This document shows positions 45,501-54,659 of a stretch of 64,000 nucleotides of DNA, one piece after another. Within the stretch, counting starts at the first letter, position 1. Each line of letters begins with the position of its first letter. Position numbers and translations under genes: made by a program. The stretch covers positions 232,052-296,051 of the forward strand of contig SVIV01000001.1 of assembly GCA_015069325.1 (NCBI GenBank), in the 5' to 3' direction. Under the pieces are notes generated by a model. It searched no databases. It saw only the letters and a program-made list of their open reading frames with translations, and was not told the origin of the DNA. Origin of the DNA: Clostridiales bacterium. Lineage in GTDB: Bacteria > Bacillota > Clostridia > Christensenellales > UBA1242.

Positions 45501-48500
45501 AAAATACAATGGAGTGATTTATGTCCGTTATGATTTCAACTCTCAAAATGTTGACGATAATTCAGTTTCAAGAATTTATGCTGATTTTATGAAAGATGGG
45601 CAAAAAGAGCCTATTGCGTATGGATTTAAAGATCTTACAATTAAACTTCAGTATTACGTAGGTGTAGAAATTGTTGGCAAGGCTAAAGATGCCGATGAAA
45701 ATGGATATTATAGTTCATATACAGTGGCAAGCGGTCTTAAGTATGAATTAAAAGTCAACTCTTATGGGTTCGCAAAAAATGATATTACACTTATTTGTGC
45801 AAATGATGCTATCGCTGAAATAATCAAAGAAAACGATAAATATTACTTGCAGATAAAATCTCCAACGCTTACTCCTTCAAACAATAAATTTGATATTTTT
45901 GTTGTAGGTGATAATGGAGAAAAATCAGAATCAAGTAAAACAAGAATAAAAGTTCAAGACTTTGTGCTTAATTATAACAGCGAAATTGAAAATGATTTGC
46001 TTCCTGATATAGTTGAAGGTATGGAAAGTGGAGTAATCAACGTCCAAATTGGAACTCAAACAACATTATCGATTGATCTTTATGATTATATTGAATATGA
46101 TGCAAACAATAATGAAGTTGTCAATAAAATTAAAAACTTCCTTCTGGAACTTGCTAAGACGGCAAAGTGGACAGCTTATACTAACATAGATGAAAACTCT
46201 TTAAAACCAGATTATAACCTTACTGCAGAAGAAGGAAAAACCTTTGAAGTTAAGGGAAACGTATCAATAGAAAATTATTACTTTAAAACAAATGGCTTGA
46301 ATATCATTAATTTGAGAAAACATTCTGTAGTTGAAGATTATTATTTCTTTACACTTGAAGTGCACTATAAACAAAGCGGAACAGGATATGTTGCAAGTGC
46401 TTCAGGACGAGAAATTTCTACTAAGTTTAAGTATAATGTTTACACTTCAAGTTCGGAAGAACATCCAATTCCAATTGAAAAGTATGAAGATTTCAAATCA
46501 ATGTATGCTGGCTCTCATTACATACTTTTAAAAGACATTGTTCTTCCAAAGGATTATAAACCATTCCTTGCAAATTTTGCTTCATTTGATGGAAATGGAA
46601 ATACAATTCATTGGCAGGGCGAATATGATTTCGGCAATCTTGACAATATGGGAATCTTCACCGAAATTGAAACTAATACAGTTGTTAAAAATTTAAATAT
46701 AAACTTTATTCAAACTAAGTTGGGTTCGACAACCACTCCAGTAACAATTACGTCTCAAGCGGATAGTTTTGAATTTGGGGCACTTTGCTCGTTAAATAAT
46801 GGGATCATCACAAATTGTCAGGTATTTTCTTCTATTAAATCAGCAAACAGGCTTTCTCCTGCGGGCTCAGGCTTAGATAATCAATCAGATATTATAGTCA
46901 GCGGAGCCGCAAATGCAAATAATATACTGGCAGGCTTGGTGGCGACAAACAATGGCTATATTACAAACTGCTCAGTTAAATTAGATATTACTTCAACGGC
47001 TTCAATTGCTGGAGTTGTATCAACAAACAACGGGAAAATAGCGGCTACTTCATTCAAGGGCGGAACGCTACTTGGTGAAGGTGCAAACCAAAACACTGCA
47101 GGATTTGTTGGGCTTAATAGTGAAAATGGTCAGATCATAACAAGTTATGTTTCAGGTAATGCTCAATCAAATGTAATTTATAGCACAGGTGCAACGCTAA
47201 ATTCATCACAGCCATCAGCGGGATTTGTGTTTATAAATAACGGTATAATACAAGATTGCTATAGTGATATTGCAATGAATAGTGTATCAGCAAGAAATGC
47301 AGGATTTGTTTATAGCAATACTGGGACTGTTAAAAATTCATTCTCACTTTCAATTATCAAAAGCAACAATACAAGTTCAGCCGGCTTTGCAATGGAAAAT
47401 GCCGTTTCAGCGACGCTTACTAATTGTTATTATTATTATGATCCAGGTCAAAACGTAAACACAGCACTTGCTCAAGTAGATAAGACTTATGGAATTACAC
47501 GTCTCAATAACGAAGGATTTAAAGATTTAACTAATTTTGTAGAGTATTCTTTTGTGGCATCGCCAGATACAAAATCAATTTGGTTCTACTGTGTTGGCGA
47601 AAGTTCTGACCAATTCTTTGAAAGAAGTATTTCATTTGAATATGATGCAAATAATGATATAGTAACTTCTTATCAAGAAAAGCAAAATAAGGCGTTTGCA
47701 AAAGGTCGCTTAGAACTTGTCAGTGCAAATATTATAGCGTATTCAAAACGAGATTTCTTTAGTGTAGAGAAAGATCCACAGTCAGGCGATGAAGTTTATT
47801 ATTATATAGATTCGTTTGATGCTTCAAATAGGGGAAGTGTTTATAATCCAATTATAATTTCAACTGCTCAGCAAATGGAAAACTTGTTCTTAGAACAGGC
47901 ATCGTCTGCATTAGTTAATACTTCAAATTATAGAATCATTAGTGATATTGATTATAATAGTGAAGAAACAGGAATTGAAGGATATTCAAATCTATTTAAG
48001 CTTACATTTGCGGGGATTATTGAAGGTAATGGAATGGAGCTTGACCAAATAGGTTTAGTTTCAATGGATAAGCTTTCTGATGCCGGATTGTTTGGGCAAA
48101 TTGGAAAATCTGCGTCTCAAATAGGAAGTGTAAAAAACCTTACAATTGCTCCAAGAGAGGTTGCATTTAGCAGTGCAAATAGTGTAGGAACATTAGCAGG
48201 GACAATTAGTTATGGTTATATTTATGATATCAATGTCGTAGTGGCACAAGATACAAATATGACCGTAACAGGATTAAATTTTGTTGGTGGTATTGTTGGT
48301 AAAGCAATAAATGCATTTGAAATTAAAAATGTTTCTTCAAATTTGAATGCTTCAGCAGGACAAAACCCTAAAGAAGATTTATCGTTTACAGATAATAACA
48401 TTAATTACAGCAAATATTCTTATGCGGGTTCTATTGCTGGTTACATTGGAAGCGGAAGCGTTTACAATGCTTACGTTAGTGGGGTAAGTTCAGTTATGGG

Positions 48501-50604
48501 GGGACGAGCAGGATTTGCTTATGGCGGATTAGGCTTAAATGCAAATGTTAACTATACCTATGTTACTATGCTTACAGGAAGCATTGTTCGAGCATATAAA
48601 TATGGCGGATTTGTTGCCGGTGAAGTATGCGGAACGCTTAACTATAGTTCGGTTGAAGGCACAGGCATTGAAGAGTCATTCTTTGCATCGATCCCTGATG
48701 TTGCTTTGGCAGTAGGTGGAATTGCGGGAAGATTAAACTCTGGCCATATTAAAAATGCGGTAATGAAACAACCATTTAAATTAGTTCAAGATAATAGTGG
48801 AAAAACAGTAAGTTATATTGGTGGAATTGTTGGGCTTGTTCAAGGAAACGGAATTGTTGTATCACACGTTAGCGATTGTATAGTTGACGCAAATATAACT
48901 ACCTGCACAAACTTAGGTGGTGCTGTAGGGCAAGTTTATACTGGACTTATTATGGATTCTGTCGCAGTTAAATCGCAAGAATTGACAGTTGCAGGACAAA
49001 CTGCAGATCCAAAATTAGGCGGTTTGGTTGGTAATATCGATATGCTTACAAGTAATGTTAGCATTTCAAATTGTTATTCAACTTCAAAATTACATATCAA
49101 TACTTACACTTCAGGCATTATGTCAATAGCAAAAGTAAGTGGATTTGTTGCTAATGCTGAAAATGCAAACTTCTCTATGAGAAGCTGCTATACAACAAGT
49201 AAAATTGAAGCAAGCGTATATGATATCCGAAAGGTTGACAACGTTGTAAACTTCAGTCAAAAAGACAACGATTTAGGAGATGTTAACAATTGTTTAAGAA
49301 AAGTTTCTTTCCAGCAAATCATTCGAAGAAATGCCAATATTCAAGATGTTTATTATCTTGGCTCGGCAAGCGAAGGGTTGAATAAAGATTCTTATACAAC
49401 TTCAACTCAAAATTTCGTTGATTTTACATCGAAATCAAAATCTGTTGAAATCGGCTTAATTGTAAATCAATATGGAATATCTTCTATGCAATATATGTCA
49501 GCGGGTGCAGTTGACAAAAATAATTTAGATAAACCATTCTATGGTTTGTTTGGAAGTGACTATGATTATGTTGATGAAGAAACTGACAAGCACTTTATAC
49601 TTCGTTATAATTCTACAACAGGTTATTATGAAGCTTATGATGCAATAAGAAAGTATATTGTTGATGGCGGTTTTACAGGAAGATGGGGATTTGGTCCTGA
49701 TGCATATGAAAAAAAGACCTTATGTAGCACATTGACATTTAAAGAATTTGAGCAAAATGGTGATGACTATGATATAAAAGGGACGGAATATAAGAGAATT
49801 GTTTACTATTATATGGATAAAGAAAATGGGGTAACTGATCACCTTGAATGCAAAGAAGACAATTTGTATCCATATAAAAAATATTTAAAAACAGAAGATG
49901 ACAAAATTTATGTTTGGGATGGAACTGGCTTTGCATTATGGGAAAGTAATAATTTTATTAGTCCAAAAGCTTATATTGACTTAACTAAGATTTATAAGCA
50001 TGAAGCAATCAAAGGATTGATTGAGGCTTCAATTTATACATACGATCTTAATCCAAACAATAAAAATCAACTTGTATATAAACAACAAGTTGATACTGAT
50101 CCAGCAGAATTAGGCGATGATGATTATTGCACGCAAACTGTAGATATGACAAAGTGGGTTGCAATGTCGCTTTATAAAGATGATGAAGATAATATTTATA
50201 AAGCACAAAAAGATGACGCAGGAAATATAGAGTATAAGAACATTTATAAAAACAATGTTTTTGAATGTATATATAAATTCCAAGAATCGGATATATCTTT
50301 TCGGGATGGTTTGCATCAATTGGATTTATCAAAGCTTATAAACAGTTCGGGAAAGGCTATAATTGAATTAGAAGAGTGTAAGAGTGGAGGTAAACTTGAT
50401 GCTGGCAAGTTGACTGATTATTTAAGCGGAGCGAGTGGATTGAAATATGATGTTTTTGATTGTGAGTATAAAAGCGGAGACAAGACAATTGCTATAAAGA
50501 ATTTTAAAACCCGCCTTATCCCAATATGGAATCCTGATTTGACTAGAAATCGACTCACAACGCTTCTAATTGAAGATAATCTTGGCTGGTTAAACAAAAA
50601 ATAA
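39556..50604 (+). CDS. Giant lipoprotein with GLUG-like repeats (3682 residues)
   Basis: An extracellular lipoprotein with lipobox Leu-Phe-Val-Ala-Cys (Cys27). At 11 kb it takes up 17% of the window. Two blocks of GLUG-like repeats (Gly-Gly-Ile-Ala-Gly-x-Asn-x-Gly-x-Ile and variants) occur at ~1175-1335 (about 4 copies) and ~2400-3175 (about 13), probably forming beta-helices. The remainder is a series of beta-sandwich regions, including a Big_2-like one near 1545-1575 (Leu-Thr-Ile-Asp-Gln-Asn-Gly-Ile-Ile). No sortase motif or C-terminal membrane helix is visible. The start at 39556 follows AAGGAAGG; an in-frame ATG at 39517 lacks an SD. An adhesin or surface-fibre role is inferred. Confidence 0.85.
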   Translation: MTKSKKLNIFLFSLVLVLSSLLFVACGKPDYSQVYISTSSEYVEVFVGQEKTLTITIENPVANMSKLVKVHVESDKFSIIDTSPMDYSITYTIRGDEGGNGSISFVTDDGAIEKTVDVVVRKYSETFASTSQKMVVTEQSIMIPSDNDFSFDDYVSEKELDFYFYGLYDESAENVAAGVKDDGGAYIKSFVSVKVEKIGEYDYLIFEDKFENLYTVAKSILYTENKLYFVNVDYSQEDGYTLAGIVGNYEYYTISAGEKFSFVAKYNTIDAAGENVELTAIKHFVYYKSISSAATEITYKENTQEAIFNKVAGALENTITIEGIDRDIVTLIPSYTPTIDGVGTVDFLTAYVVIKINNYNELIKFKAYSANDNVVTSKFLGQSVSGDIVCYQLTCAQGNKANTSFVVEFYYDEFENSNNGLVNYKCEIPVEIRNIPKALLINNISYTQDDKKVDNKTIFYNSYIGTAGWRAFDFDVNPTEAEFTSFAFDLTGTGLSVKYKNSIYNEADCADGLLYINDMSQTIYIRGQNGTEVKNEAFLPIYVGIDILKEETLQFFFCYSIEPGVSKATYEDSYFKTNGIFVDLNASDVSLEFKEEIFVDALYQSATISHLTGENVVAIFLQNRTAKSATEYYINLKFKPIKASNQISSYLITLDNGYSFEIKVKVVEALQSIAVETTNENNLIKFQSNAPNTYYLYSKDGDDWTTKTLDFFVYANNNQNSQAITEVDIEITDSSTFAIQDQTADGKNFNIQLFKNGALENGIIVKAKGSAVIGFKSIEISLEKQLSLYAYSYIDGFTTKQVIVEEGVEKKLNASYVSVYTNINNEDLRTIVLDFDTSGDGYIFYDYSEEAYISSEFDKKFIYWEILSSKAGATTQLLSHKDDSLTIAEGTFIIDNENGRLSFIAGSEGLNGGEEIYLLTHIQQFGKVFTYTTRIQVQKYVPVDQISLQEAVESLSLSVLNQNASVIAIPIITTAGESATNPTIGCSVETDVELLKGVFTQDDKWGNKLDVVYDEGTNKTLISLSITDAFIAEIAGKTESLTATLKIFANDWLSGTIIAPAYKAEVLSLQINFENGTEANRLSIITTQHLEYVANNLSAHYQLLSIIDASSMVESEKFPLGTLGGSIVGIKDYAKITGLDYTNSEKTGVFTSIATSGYIKNISFEGSFNWESDASSAVGLIAGINEGTIENISVTINASDIAMGSERYFGGIVGENKGLISQDFSVYGSSNPIYRDSTPKTLVYFDSTMKIKTGEKVKIGGVAGVNGGTIQKIDNDSLTCYGYTNYTAFTNISTTGNQSGTTLGGIAGVNTNLIDGILVGGHIAGYGMVAGVAGTSTGELSSLTTRTFVRSHTGQIAIVAATSSDVSNITIEAVDNGAYGREASMAIVYTSEDSYTAEKERYFGDGTGITSLVSITIKTYVNRDVTGIIEEGVNDNIASSAYLGDFIVVKHEAGADTDILLSSYTFGLAAEKLEVLAGFDNEMTGAEELTNKVFYTYFYGIESFAIDAGAANDQMEKEFETVFNRLTASADIYPFEFNIKDVIFTSKNTDVLTIDQNGIIQIKGAGLAYIKAQSILNLNEGLDFYIYVTNYINRDSTISIVYPNASPSATALDETEIVLRANNVATLYIRPDYSYETADVEISALGRGRYKNVIFNLAKNDEVTAVVTLDEAISVSQDGQSISLRRNNAEDDKYELEIQPILTCQVEDVRFTANVNKHIENSKIDYKKGALRISNKRYIDTSICTSVDLVDTLMVQSTASDEGNPLYQIIDEDGKVVQTNIGGTHGNLFNVDITVSKSEDKTTYYNHYFDLSIKVNQGSEEFANRYNNNIYKKYTFVAFAQTNMTKTVSFTFSFDQTEIIAVPIDNYSKLADTLSGTLPSKSEKAYPGESGVLAISVTPVDAGFDSVVIRNADDNYLPGRTNAVFTLIAKKTTEYNAHLSQNSLFENTTIVGSQGKNGLEIRLQDIIDVYSETYDVNKNKYEKYNGVIYVRYDFNSQNVDDNSVSRIYADFMKDGQKEPIAYGFKDLTIKLQYYVGVEIVGKAKDADENGYYSSYTVASGLKYELKVNSYGFAKNDITLICANDAIAEIIKENDKYYLQIKSPTLTPSNNKFDIFVVGDNGEKSESSKTRIKVQDFVLNYNSEIENDLLPDIVEGMESGVINVQIGTQTTLSIDLYDYIEYDANNNEVVNKIKNFLLELAKTAKWTAYTNIDENSLKPDYNLTAEEGKTFEVKGNVSIENYYFKTNGLNIINLRKHSVVEDYYFFTLEVHYKQSGTGYVASASGREISTKFKYNVYTSSSEEHPIPIEKYEDFKSMYAGSHYILLKDIVLPKDYKPFLANFASFDGNGNTIHWQGEYDFGNLDNMGIFTEIETNTVVKNLNINFIQTKLGSTTTPVTITSQADSFEFGALCSLNNGIITNCQVFSSIKSANRLSPAGSGLDNQSDIIVSGAANANNILAGLVATNNGYITNCSVKLDITSTASIAGVVSTNNGKIAATSFKGGTLLGEGANQNTAGFVGLNSENGQIITSYVSGNAQSNVIYSTGATLNSSQPSAGFVFINNGIIQDCYSDIAMNSVSARNAGFVYSNTGTVKNSFSLSIIKSNNTSSAGFAMENAVSATLTNCYYYYDPGQNVNTALAQVDKTYGITRLNNEGFKDLTNFVEYSFVASPDTKSIWFYCVGESSDQFFERSISFEYDANNDIVTSYQEKQNKAFAKGRLELVSANIIAYSKRDFFSVEKDPQSGDEVYYYIDSFDASNRGSVYNPIIISTAQQMENLFLEQASSALVNTSNYRIISDIDYNSEETGIEGYSNLFKLTFAGIIEGNGMELDQIGLVSMDKLSDAGLFGQIGKSASQIGSVKNLTIAPREVAFSSANSVGTLAGTISYGYIYDINVVVAQDTNMTVTGLNFVGGIVGKAINAFEIKNVSSNLNASAGQNPKEDLSFTDNNINYSKYSYAGSIAGYIGSGSVYNAYVSGVSSVMGGRAGFAYGGLGLNANVNYTYVTMLTGSIVRAYKYGGFVAGEVCGTLNYSSVEGTGIEESFFASIPDVALAVGGIAGRLNSGHIKNAVMKQPFKLVQDNSGKTVSYIGGIVGLVQGNGIVVSHVSDCIVDANITTCTNLGGAVGQVYTGLIMDSVAVKSQELTVAGQTADPKLGGLVGNIDMLTSNVSISNCYSTSKLHINTYTSGIMSIAKVSGFVANAENANFSMRSCYTTSKIEASVYDIRKVDNVVNFSQKDNDLGDVNNCLRKVSFQQIIRRNANIQDVYYLGSASEGLNKDSYTTSTQNFVDFTSKSKSVEIGLIVNQYGISSMQYMSAGAVDKNNLDKPFYGLFGSDYDYVDEETDKHFILRYNSTTGYYEAYDAIRKYIVDGGFTGRWGFGPDAYEKKTLCSTLTFKEFEQNGDDYDIKGTEYKRIVYYYMDKENGVTDHLECKEDNLYPYKKYLKTEDDKIYVWDGTGFALWESNNFISPKAYIDLTKIYKHEAIKGLIEASIYTYDLNPNNKNQLVYKQQVDTDPAELGDDDYCTQTVDMTKWVAMSLYKDDEDNIYKAQKDDAGNIEYKNIYKNNVFECIYKFQESDISFRDGLHQLDLSKLINSSGKAIIELEECKSGGKLDAGKLTDYLSGASGLKYDVFDCEYKSGDKTIAIKNFKTRLIPIWNPDLTRNRLTTLLIEDNLGWLNKK

Positions 50605-50632
50605 TTCAAATAATTTTTAGTTTAATAATGAC

Positions 50633-50674
50633 AAAAAAGACTTTTGGCCGGGTGACTGGCTGAAAGCCTTTTTT
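50633..50674 (+). terminator. Terminator of the giant lipoprotein gene
   Basis: A long imperfect stem (A6G...GGCC at 50633-50649 with GGC...C-C-T6 at 50658-50674) around an 8-nt loop, ending in T6. Confidence 0.75.
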
Positions 50675-50748
50675 GTGTTGTTTTTGTTATTTTTTTACAA
50701 AAAAATGAAGGGTAGATGTATAAAATTTAAATTTTTGGCAAAAAAGTA

Positions 50749-50778
50749 TTGACAAAAGTAGGTCGATTTTGTTATAAT
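50749..50778 (+). promoter_or_regulatory. Promoter of rpoB-rpoC
   Basis: TTGACA (50749-50754), an 18-nt spacer and TATAAT (50773-50778). The predicted start near 50785 gives a ~147-nt leader. The gene-free stretch 50605-50931 holds the upstream terminator, this promoter and the leader hairpin. Confidence 0.9.
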
Positions 50779-50832
50779 AACATAGACTAATTATCGGCTG
50801 TGAAAAGATTTGTGATTTTGTAACTTAATAGG

Positions 50833-50875
50833 AAGGGACTATTATGCCATTTTTATGACATAAAGTCCTTTTTTT
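50833..50875 (+). terminator. Leader hairpin resembling an attenuator before rpoB
   Basis: A stem of 12 pairs with two single-base bulges (50833-50846 with 50859-50870), a 12-nt loop, then T7 (50869-50875). It lies between the rpoB promoter and the rpoB SD, so it would terminate part of the transcripts unless prevented. No obvious antiterminator partner was found. Confidence 0.7.
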
Positions 50876-50931
50876 ACCGTAAAATCAAAGTATGCTTTTT
50901 TGTAGTCGATTAAAAGAAGGAGAACTAAAAA

Positions 50932-53900
50932 ATGTCTGTTAAAGTAAAAGAATTAAAACAAGGCAAAACCACTAGATATTCTTTTGGTAAATGCAAGGAA
51001 CTTATGCAAGTTCCAGCACTTCTTGAAATACAGAAGAAGTCTTATAAAGATTACTTAGAAAAAGGCATCAAGAAAGTTTTTGATGAATTTTTCCCTGTAA
51101 CAGATTACTCTGGCAAGGCAAAATTGTATATTACAGAAGTGTTGCCTTTTGCAGAGCCTAAGTATGACATCAAAGAGTGCAAACGTAGGGGAGCAACATA
51201 CTCATCTCCACTTAAAGTAAAAGCACGTTTTGTTGTTGAAGAAACAGGACAAGCGGTTGAGCAAGAAGTTTTCGTAGGCGATATGCCAATGATGACTGAA
51301 CAAGGCTCTTTCATCTACAACGGAATCGAAAGAGTTGTTATCAACCAAATTGTTCGTGCTCCAAGTGTTTATATGCAAAGAGACAAAGAAGACAATGCAA
51401 CACTTAAAGCGCAAATCATTCCTGTTCACGGGACTTGGATTGAAGTTAAACAAGGTGCAAATGAAAATTTAAAAATTGTGCTTGAAAGAAAGAATGTAAT
51501 GAGCCTTGGCGTTTTCCTTAAGTGTTTTGGTTTCACAAATGATGAAATTGCAAAACTTTTCGGAGACAACAGATATATTAAATATGTTTTAGAAAGAGAA
51601 ACACAAGTTACGCAAGAAGATGCTCTCTTAGAATTCTCAAGAAAGACAAGACCAAGCGACGTTCCTTCAGTTGAAAGCACAAGAAGTTTCATTAACGCAT
51701 CATTCTTCACAGATGCTTATTATAATCTTTCAAATGTAGGCCGTTATAAAGTAAACAAAAAACTTGCATTAAAAGAAAGACTTCAAGGTCTTATCAATGC
51801 AGAAGACATTATTGTTGATGGCGAACTTCTTGTTAAAGCAGGCGAAGAGTTTAATAAAGAAAGTGCAAGTCGCGTTCAAAATTCAGGCGTTAATGAAGTT
51901 TGGGTGCAAATCAATGGCAAACGCCACTTAATGCGTGGTAACGCAAGAGTTAAACTTAGCGAAGTTATTCCTTGCAACGAAATGGAATATGGAATTTACG
52001 AAGACGTTTACTATCCAGTTCTTAAACAAATTATGTCTGAATACAAGAGCAAGGAAAAGCGTCTTGAAGCAATCAAAGCTAAAGCGAAAGACCTTATTAT
52101 CACAACTCTTACAATGGACGATATTCTTGCAACAGTATCTTGCTATCTTGATGTGCTTGAAGGCATTGCAGGAATTGATAAAATCGAACACCTTTCAAAT
52201 AAACGCGTTGCTACAGTAGGCGAACTTACTTGCAACGAATTTAGAAAGGGCGTAACAAAACTGTCAATTAATATTAAAGAAACTCTTCAAGGAAAAGAAT
52301 TTAGTGAAGTTACTCCTTCTCAAATTATGAATCCTAAAGCAGTAAATAAAGCTGTAAGAGATTTCTTCTCACAATCACAGCTTTCGCAAATTATGGATCA
52401 AAAGAATCCACTTTCTGGTATCACTCAAAAACGTCGTGTTTCTGCGATCGGACCTGGAGGTATCAAAAAGGAAAGAGCTGATCCTGAAATTCGTGATATT
52501 CACTTCACTCACTATGGAAGAATTTGTCCTATCGAAACTCCAGAAGGTCAATCAATCGGACTTTTAAATACTCTTGCTCAATACGCGAAAGTAAATGATT
52601 ATGGATTCTTAGAAACACCTTATAGAATTGTTGATAAGGAAAAGGGTGTTGTTACAAATACAATAGTTTATAAAATGGCAGATGTTGAAAACGATCACTA
52701 TATCGCTCAAGCAAACGAACCACTTGACGAAGAAGGTCATTTCATTAACAAACAAATTATTTGTCGTTACAACTCAACAAATGTTGAAGTTCCAGCAAGT
52801 AAAGTTGACCTTGTAGATGTTTCTCCAAGACAACTTGTTTCAGTTGCTACTAGTTTGATTCCATTTGTTGGATCAAACGAAGCGAACCGTGCACTTATGG
52901 GTGCGAATATGCAAAGACAAGCGGTTCCACTTCTTAGACCAGAGTCTCCTGTTGTAGGAACTGGTATGGAAGCGATTGCTGCTCACGATAGCGGTTGCGT
53001 TCTTCTTGCAAAGAGAGCCGGAACTGTAAGCTATGTATCAGCCGATGAAATTAGAGTGCTTACAGAAAACGGAGATGAAGACGTTTATACTCTTACAAAG
53101 TTTGCAAAAGCCAACGATGATGTATGCTTCAACCAACGTCCTTGTGTAGTTAAAGGTGAAAAAGTTCAAGCTGATGATGTTCTTACGGATGGATACTCAA
53201 CTGATAAAGGGGAACTTGCTATTGGTAAAAATGTTCTTATCGGTTACCTTAACTGGGAAGGACAAAACTTCGAAGACGCTATCCTTATCAATGAAAGACT
53301 TGTTAAAGATGACGTTTATACTTCAATCACTCTTTATGACCAAGAAGTTAAGTGCAGAACAACTAAACTTGGTGATGAAGTTATCACTCGTGATATTCCA
53401 AACCTTGGGGAAGATGCTCTTAAAGATCTTGATGAAAATGGTATTGTAAGAATTGGTGCAGAAGTTCACCCTAACGATATCCTTGTTGGAAAGGTTACTC
53501 CTAAGGGAGAAACAGACCTTACTCCAGAAGAAAGACTTCTTCGTGCTATCTTTGGAGATAAGGCAAGAGACGTGCGCGACTCATCACTTCGTGTTCAACA
53601 CGGTAAAGGCGGTGTAGTAGTTGACGTTCAAGTATTCTCTAAGAAAAATAAAGATGACTTAGAACCAGGCGTTACAATGATGGTTCGAGTTACTGTTGCT
53701 CAAAAACGTAAACTCTCTGTCGGAGATAAAATGGCAGGAAGATACGGAAACAAAGGTGTTGTTTCAATTGTTCTTCCAGAAGCAGATATGCCATATATGG
53801 CTGATGGAACTCCACTTGATATTGTGCTTTCTCCACTTGGTATTCCATCTCGTATGAATATCGGTCAGGTTATGGAAGTTCACCTTGGATTGGTTGCTGG

Positions 53901-54642
53901 CACGCTTGGCTGGAAAGTGGCTACTCCTGCGTTTGATGGAGCGACAACTGAAGATATTAAACAACTTCTCAAAGAAAACAACTTCAGAGAAGATGGAAAA
54001 ATTCAATTATACGACGGAAGAACTGGTGAACCATTTGATACACTTTCAACCGTTGGTGTGAAATATATGCTTAAACTTGAACATATGGTAGATTCAAAAA
54101 TTCACGCTCGTTCAATTGGACCATATGCCCTTATCACTCAACAACCACTTGGAGGAAAATCTCTCTTTGGTGGACAAAGATTTGGTGAAATGGAAGTTTG
54201 GGCTCTTGAAGCGTATGGCGCAAGTCATATCTTACAAGAAATGCTTACAGTTAAGTCTGACGATCTTAACGGAAGACTTAAAACTTATGAATCAATTATT
54301 AAAGGACTTCCAATTGCAGAACCTGGAATTCCTGAATCATTTAAAGTTCTTGTTAAAGAATTGCAAGCACTTGGACTTGATATTAAAATTCTTGCTGAAG
54401 GAAACAAGGAAATTTCTCTTGCAGAACTCAGCCAAGATGAACAAGATCAACCAAATAACATTGCAGTTGAAACAGAGAAAGATCTTGCTGAAGGAATTTT
54501 TGACTTTGAAGAAAATTCTAGTCCAGCACTTTCTGCTGAAGAAAAGAGCGACAATGAACTTCACGAGATTTTCGAAGAAACTACAACTAGTGATTTATCT
54601 AATCTTGATATCTTTGATGATTTCGGAGATTTTGATGAATAA
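50932..54642 (+). CDS. rpoB: RNA polymerase beta subunit
   Basis: Catalytic core subunit of RNA polymerase. 1236 residues. Conserved blocks are the rifampicin region (Ser-Gln-Leu-Ser-Gln-Ile-Met-Asp-Gln, ~485-493), 'Cys-Pro-Ile-Glu-Thr-Pro-Glu-Gly', '[12 protein letters not shown]' and the C-terminal '[10 protein letters not shown]'. The last ~70 residues are an acidic Asp/Glu/Ser-rich tail. Gln499 stands where E. coli has His526 and Ile stands for Phe514, both in the rifampicin pocket. GGAG SD; no rplJ/rplL upstream; rpoC follows after 17 nt. Confidence 0.98.
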   Translation: MSVKVKELKQGKTTRYSFGKCKELMQVPALLEIQKKSYKDYLEKGIKKVFDEFFPVTDYSGKAKLYITEVLPFAEPKYDIKECKRRGATYSSPLKVKARFVVEETGQAVEQEVFVGDMPMMTEQGSFIYNGIERVVINQIVRAPSVYMQRDKEDNATLKAQIIPVHGTWIEVKQGANENLKIVLERKNVMSLGVFLKCFGFTNDEIAKLFGDNRYIKYVLERETQVTQEDALLEFSRKTRPSDVPSVESTRSFINASFFTDAYYNLSNVGRYKVNKKLALKERLQGLINAEDIIVDGELLVKAGEEFNKESASRVQNSGVNEVWVQINGKRHLMRGNARVKLSEVIPCNEMEYGIYEDVYYPVLKQIMSEYKSKEKRLEAIKAKAKDLIITTLTMDDILATVSCYLDVLEGIAGIDKIEHLSNKRVATVGELTCNEFRKGVTKLSINIKETLQGKEFSEVTPSQIMNPKAVNKAVRDFFSQSQLSQIMDQKNPLSGITQKRRVSAIGPGGIKKERADPEIRDIHFTHYGRICPIETPEGQSIGLLNTLAQYAKVNDYGFLETPYRIVDKEKGVVTNTIVYKMADVENDHYIAQANEPLDEEGHFINKQIICRYNSTNVEVPASKVDLVDVSPRQLVSVATSLIPFVGSNEANRALMGANMQRQAVPLLRPESPVVGTGMEAIAAHDSGCVLLAKRAGTVSYVSADEIRVLTENGDEDVYTLTKFAKANDDVCFNQRPCVVKGEKVQADDVLTDGYSTDKGELAIGKNVLIGYLNWEGQNFEDAILINERLVKDDVYTSITLYDQEVKCRTTKLGDEVITRDIPNLGEDALKDLDENGIVRIGAEVHPNDILVGKVTPKGETDLTPEERLLRAIFGDKARDVRDSSLRVQHGKGGVVVDVQVFSKKNKDDLEPGVTMMVRVTVAQKRKLSVGDKMAGRYGNKGVVSIVLPEADMPYMADGTPLDIVLSPLGIPSRMNIGQVMEVHLGLVAGTLGWKVATPAFDGATTEDIKQLLKENNFREDGKIQLYDGRTGEPFDTLSTVGVKYMLKLEHMVDSKIHARSIGPYALITQQPLGGKSLFGGQRFGEMEVWALEAYGASHILQEMLTVKSDDLNGRLKTYESIIKGLPIAEPGIPESFKVLVKELQALGLDIKILAEGNKEISLAELSQDEQDQPNNIAVETEKDLAEGIFDFEENSSPALSAEEKSDNELHEIFEETTTSDLSNLDIFDDFGDFDE

Positions 54643-54659
54643 GAAAAAGGGGATTTGAT

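Noticed and set aside
36824-50604. Integrative conjugative element
   Set aside because: Only the VirB4-type ATPase is present. No relaxase, coupling protein, integrase, excisionase, direct repeats at a tRNA or change in base composition was seen.
50785-50931. Known riboswitch or T-box in the rpoB leader
   Set aside because: No T-box sequence (TGG-containing) or other motif of a known riboswitch class was recognised; only the hairpin is supported.
54116-54658. 180-codon plus-strand frame over the end of rpoB
   Set aside because: It is a shifted frame of rpoB's conserved C-terminal region, Lys/Leu-rich, with no start signals.
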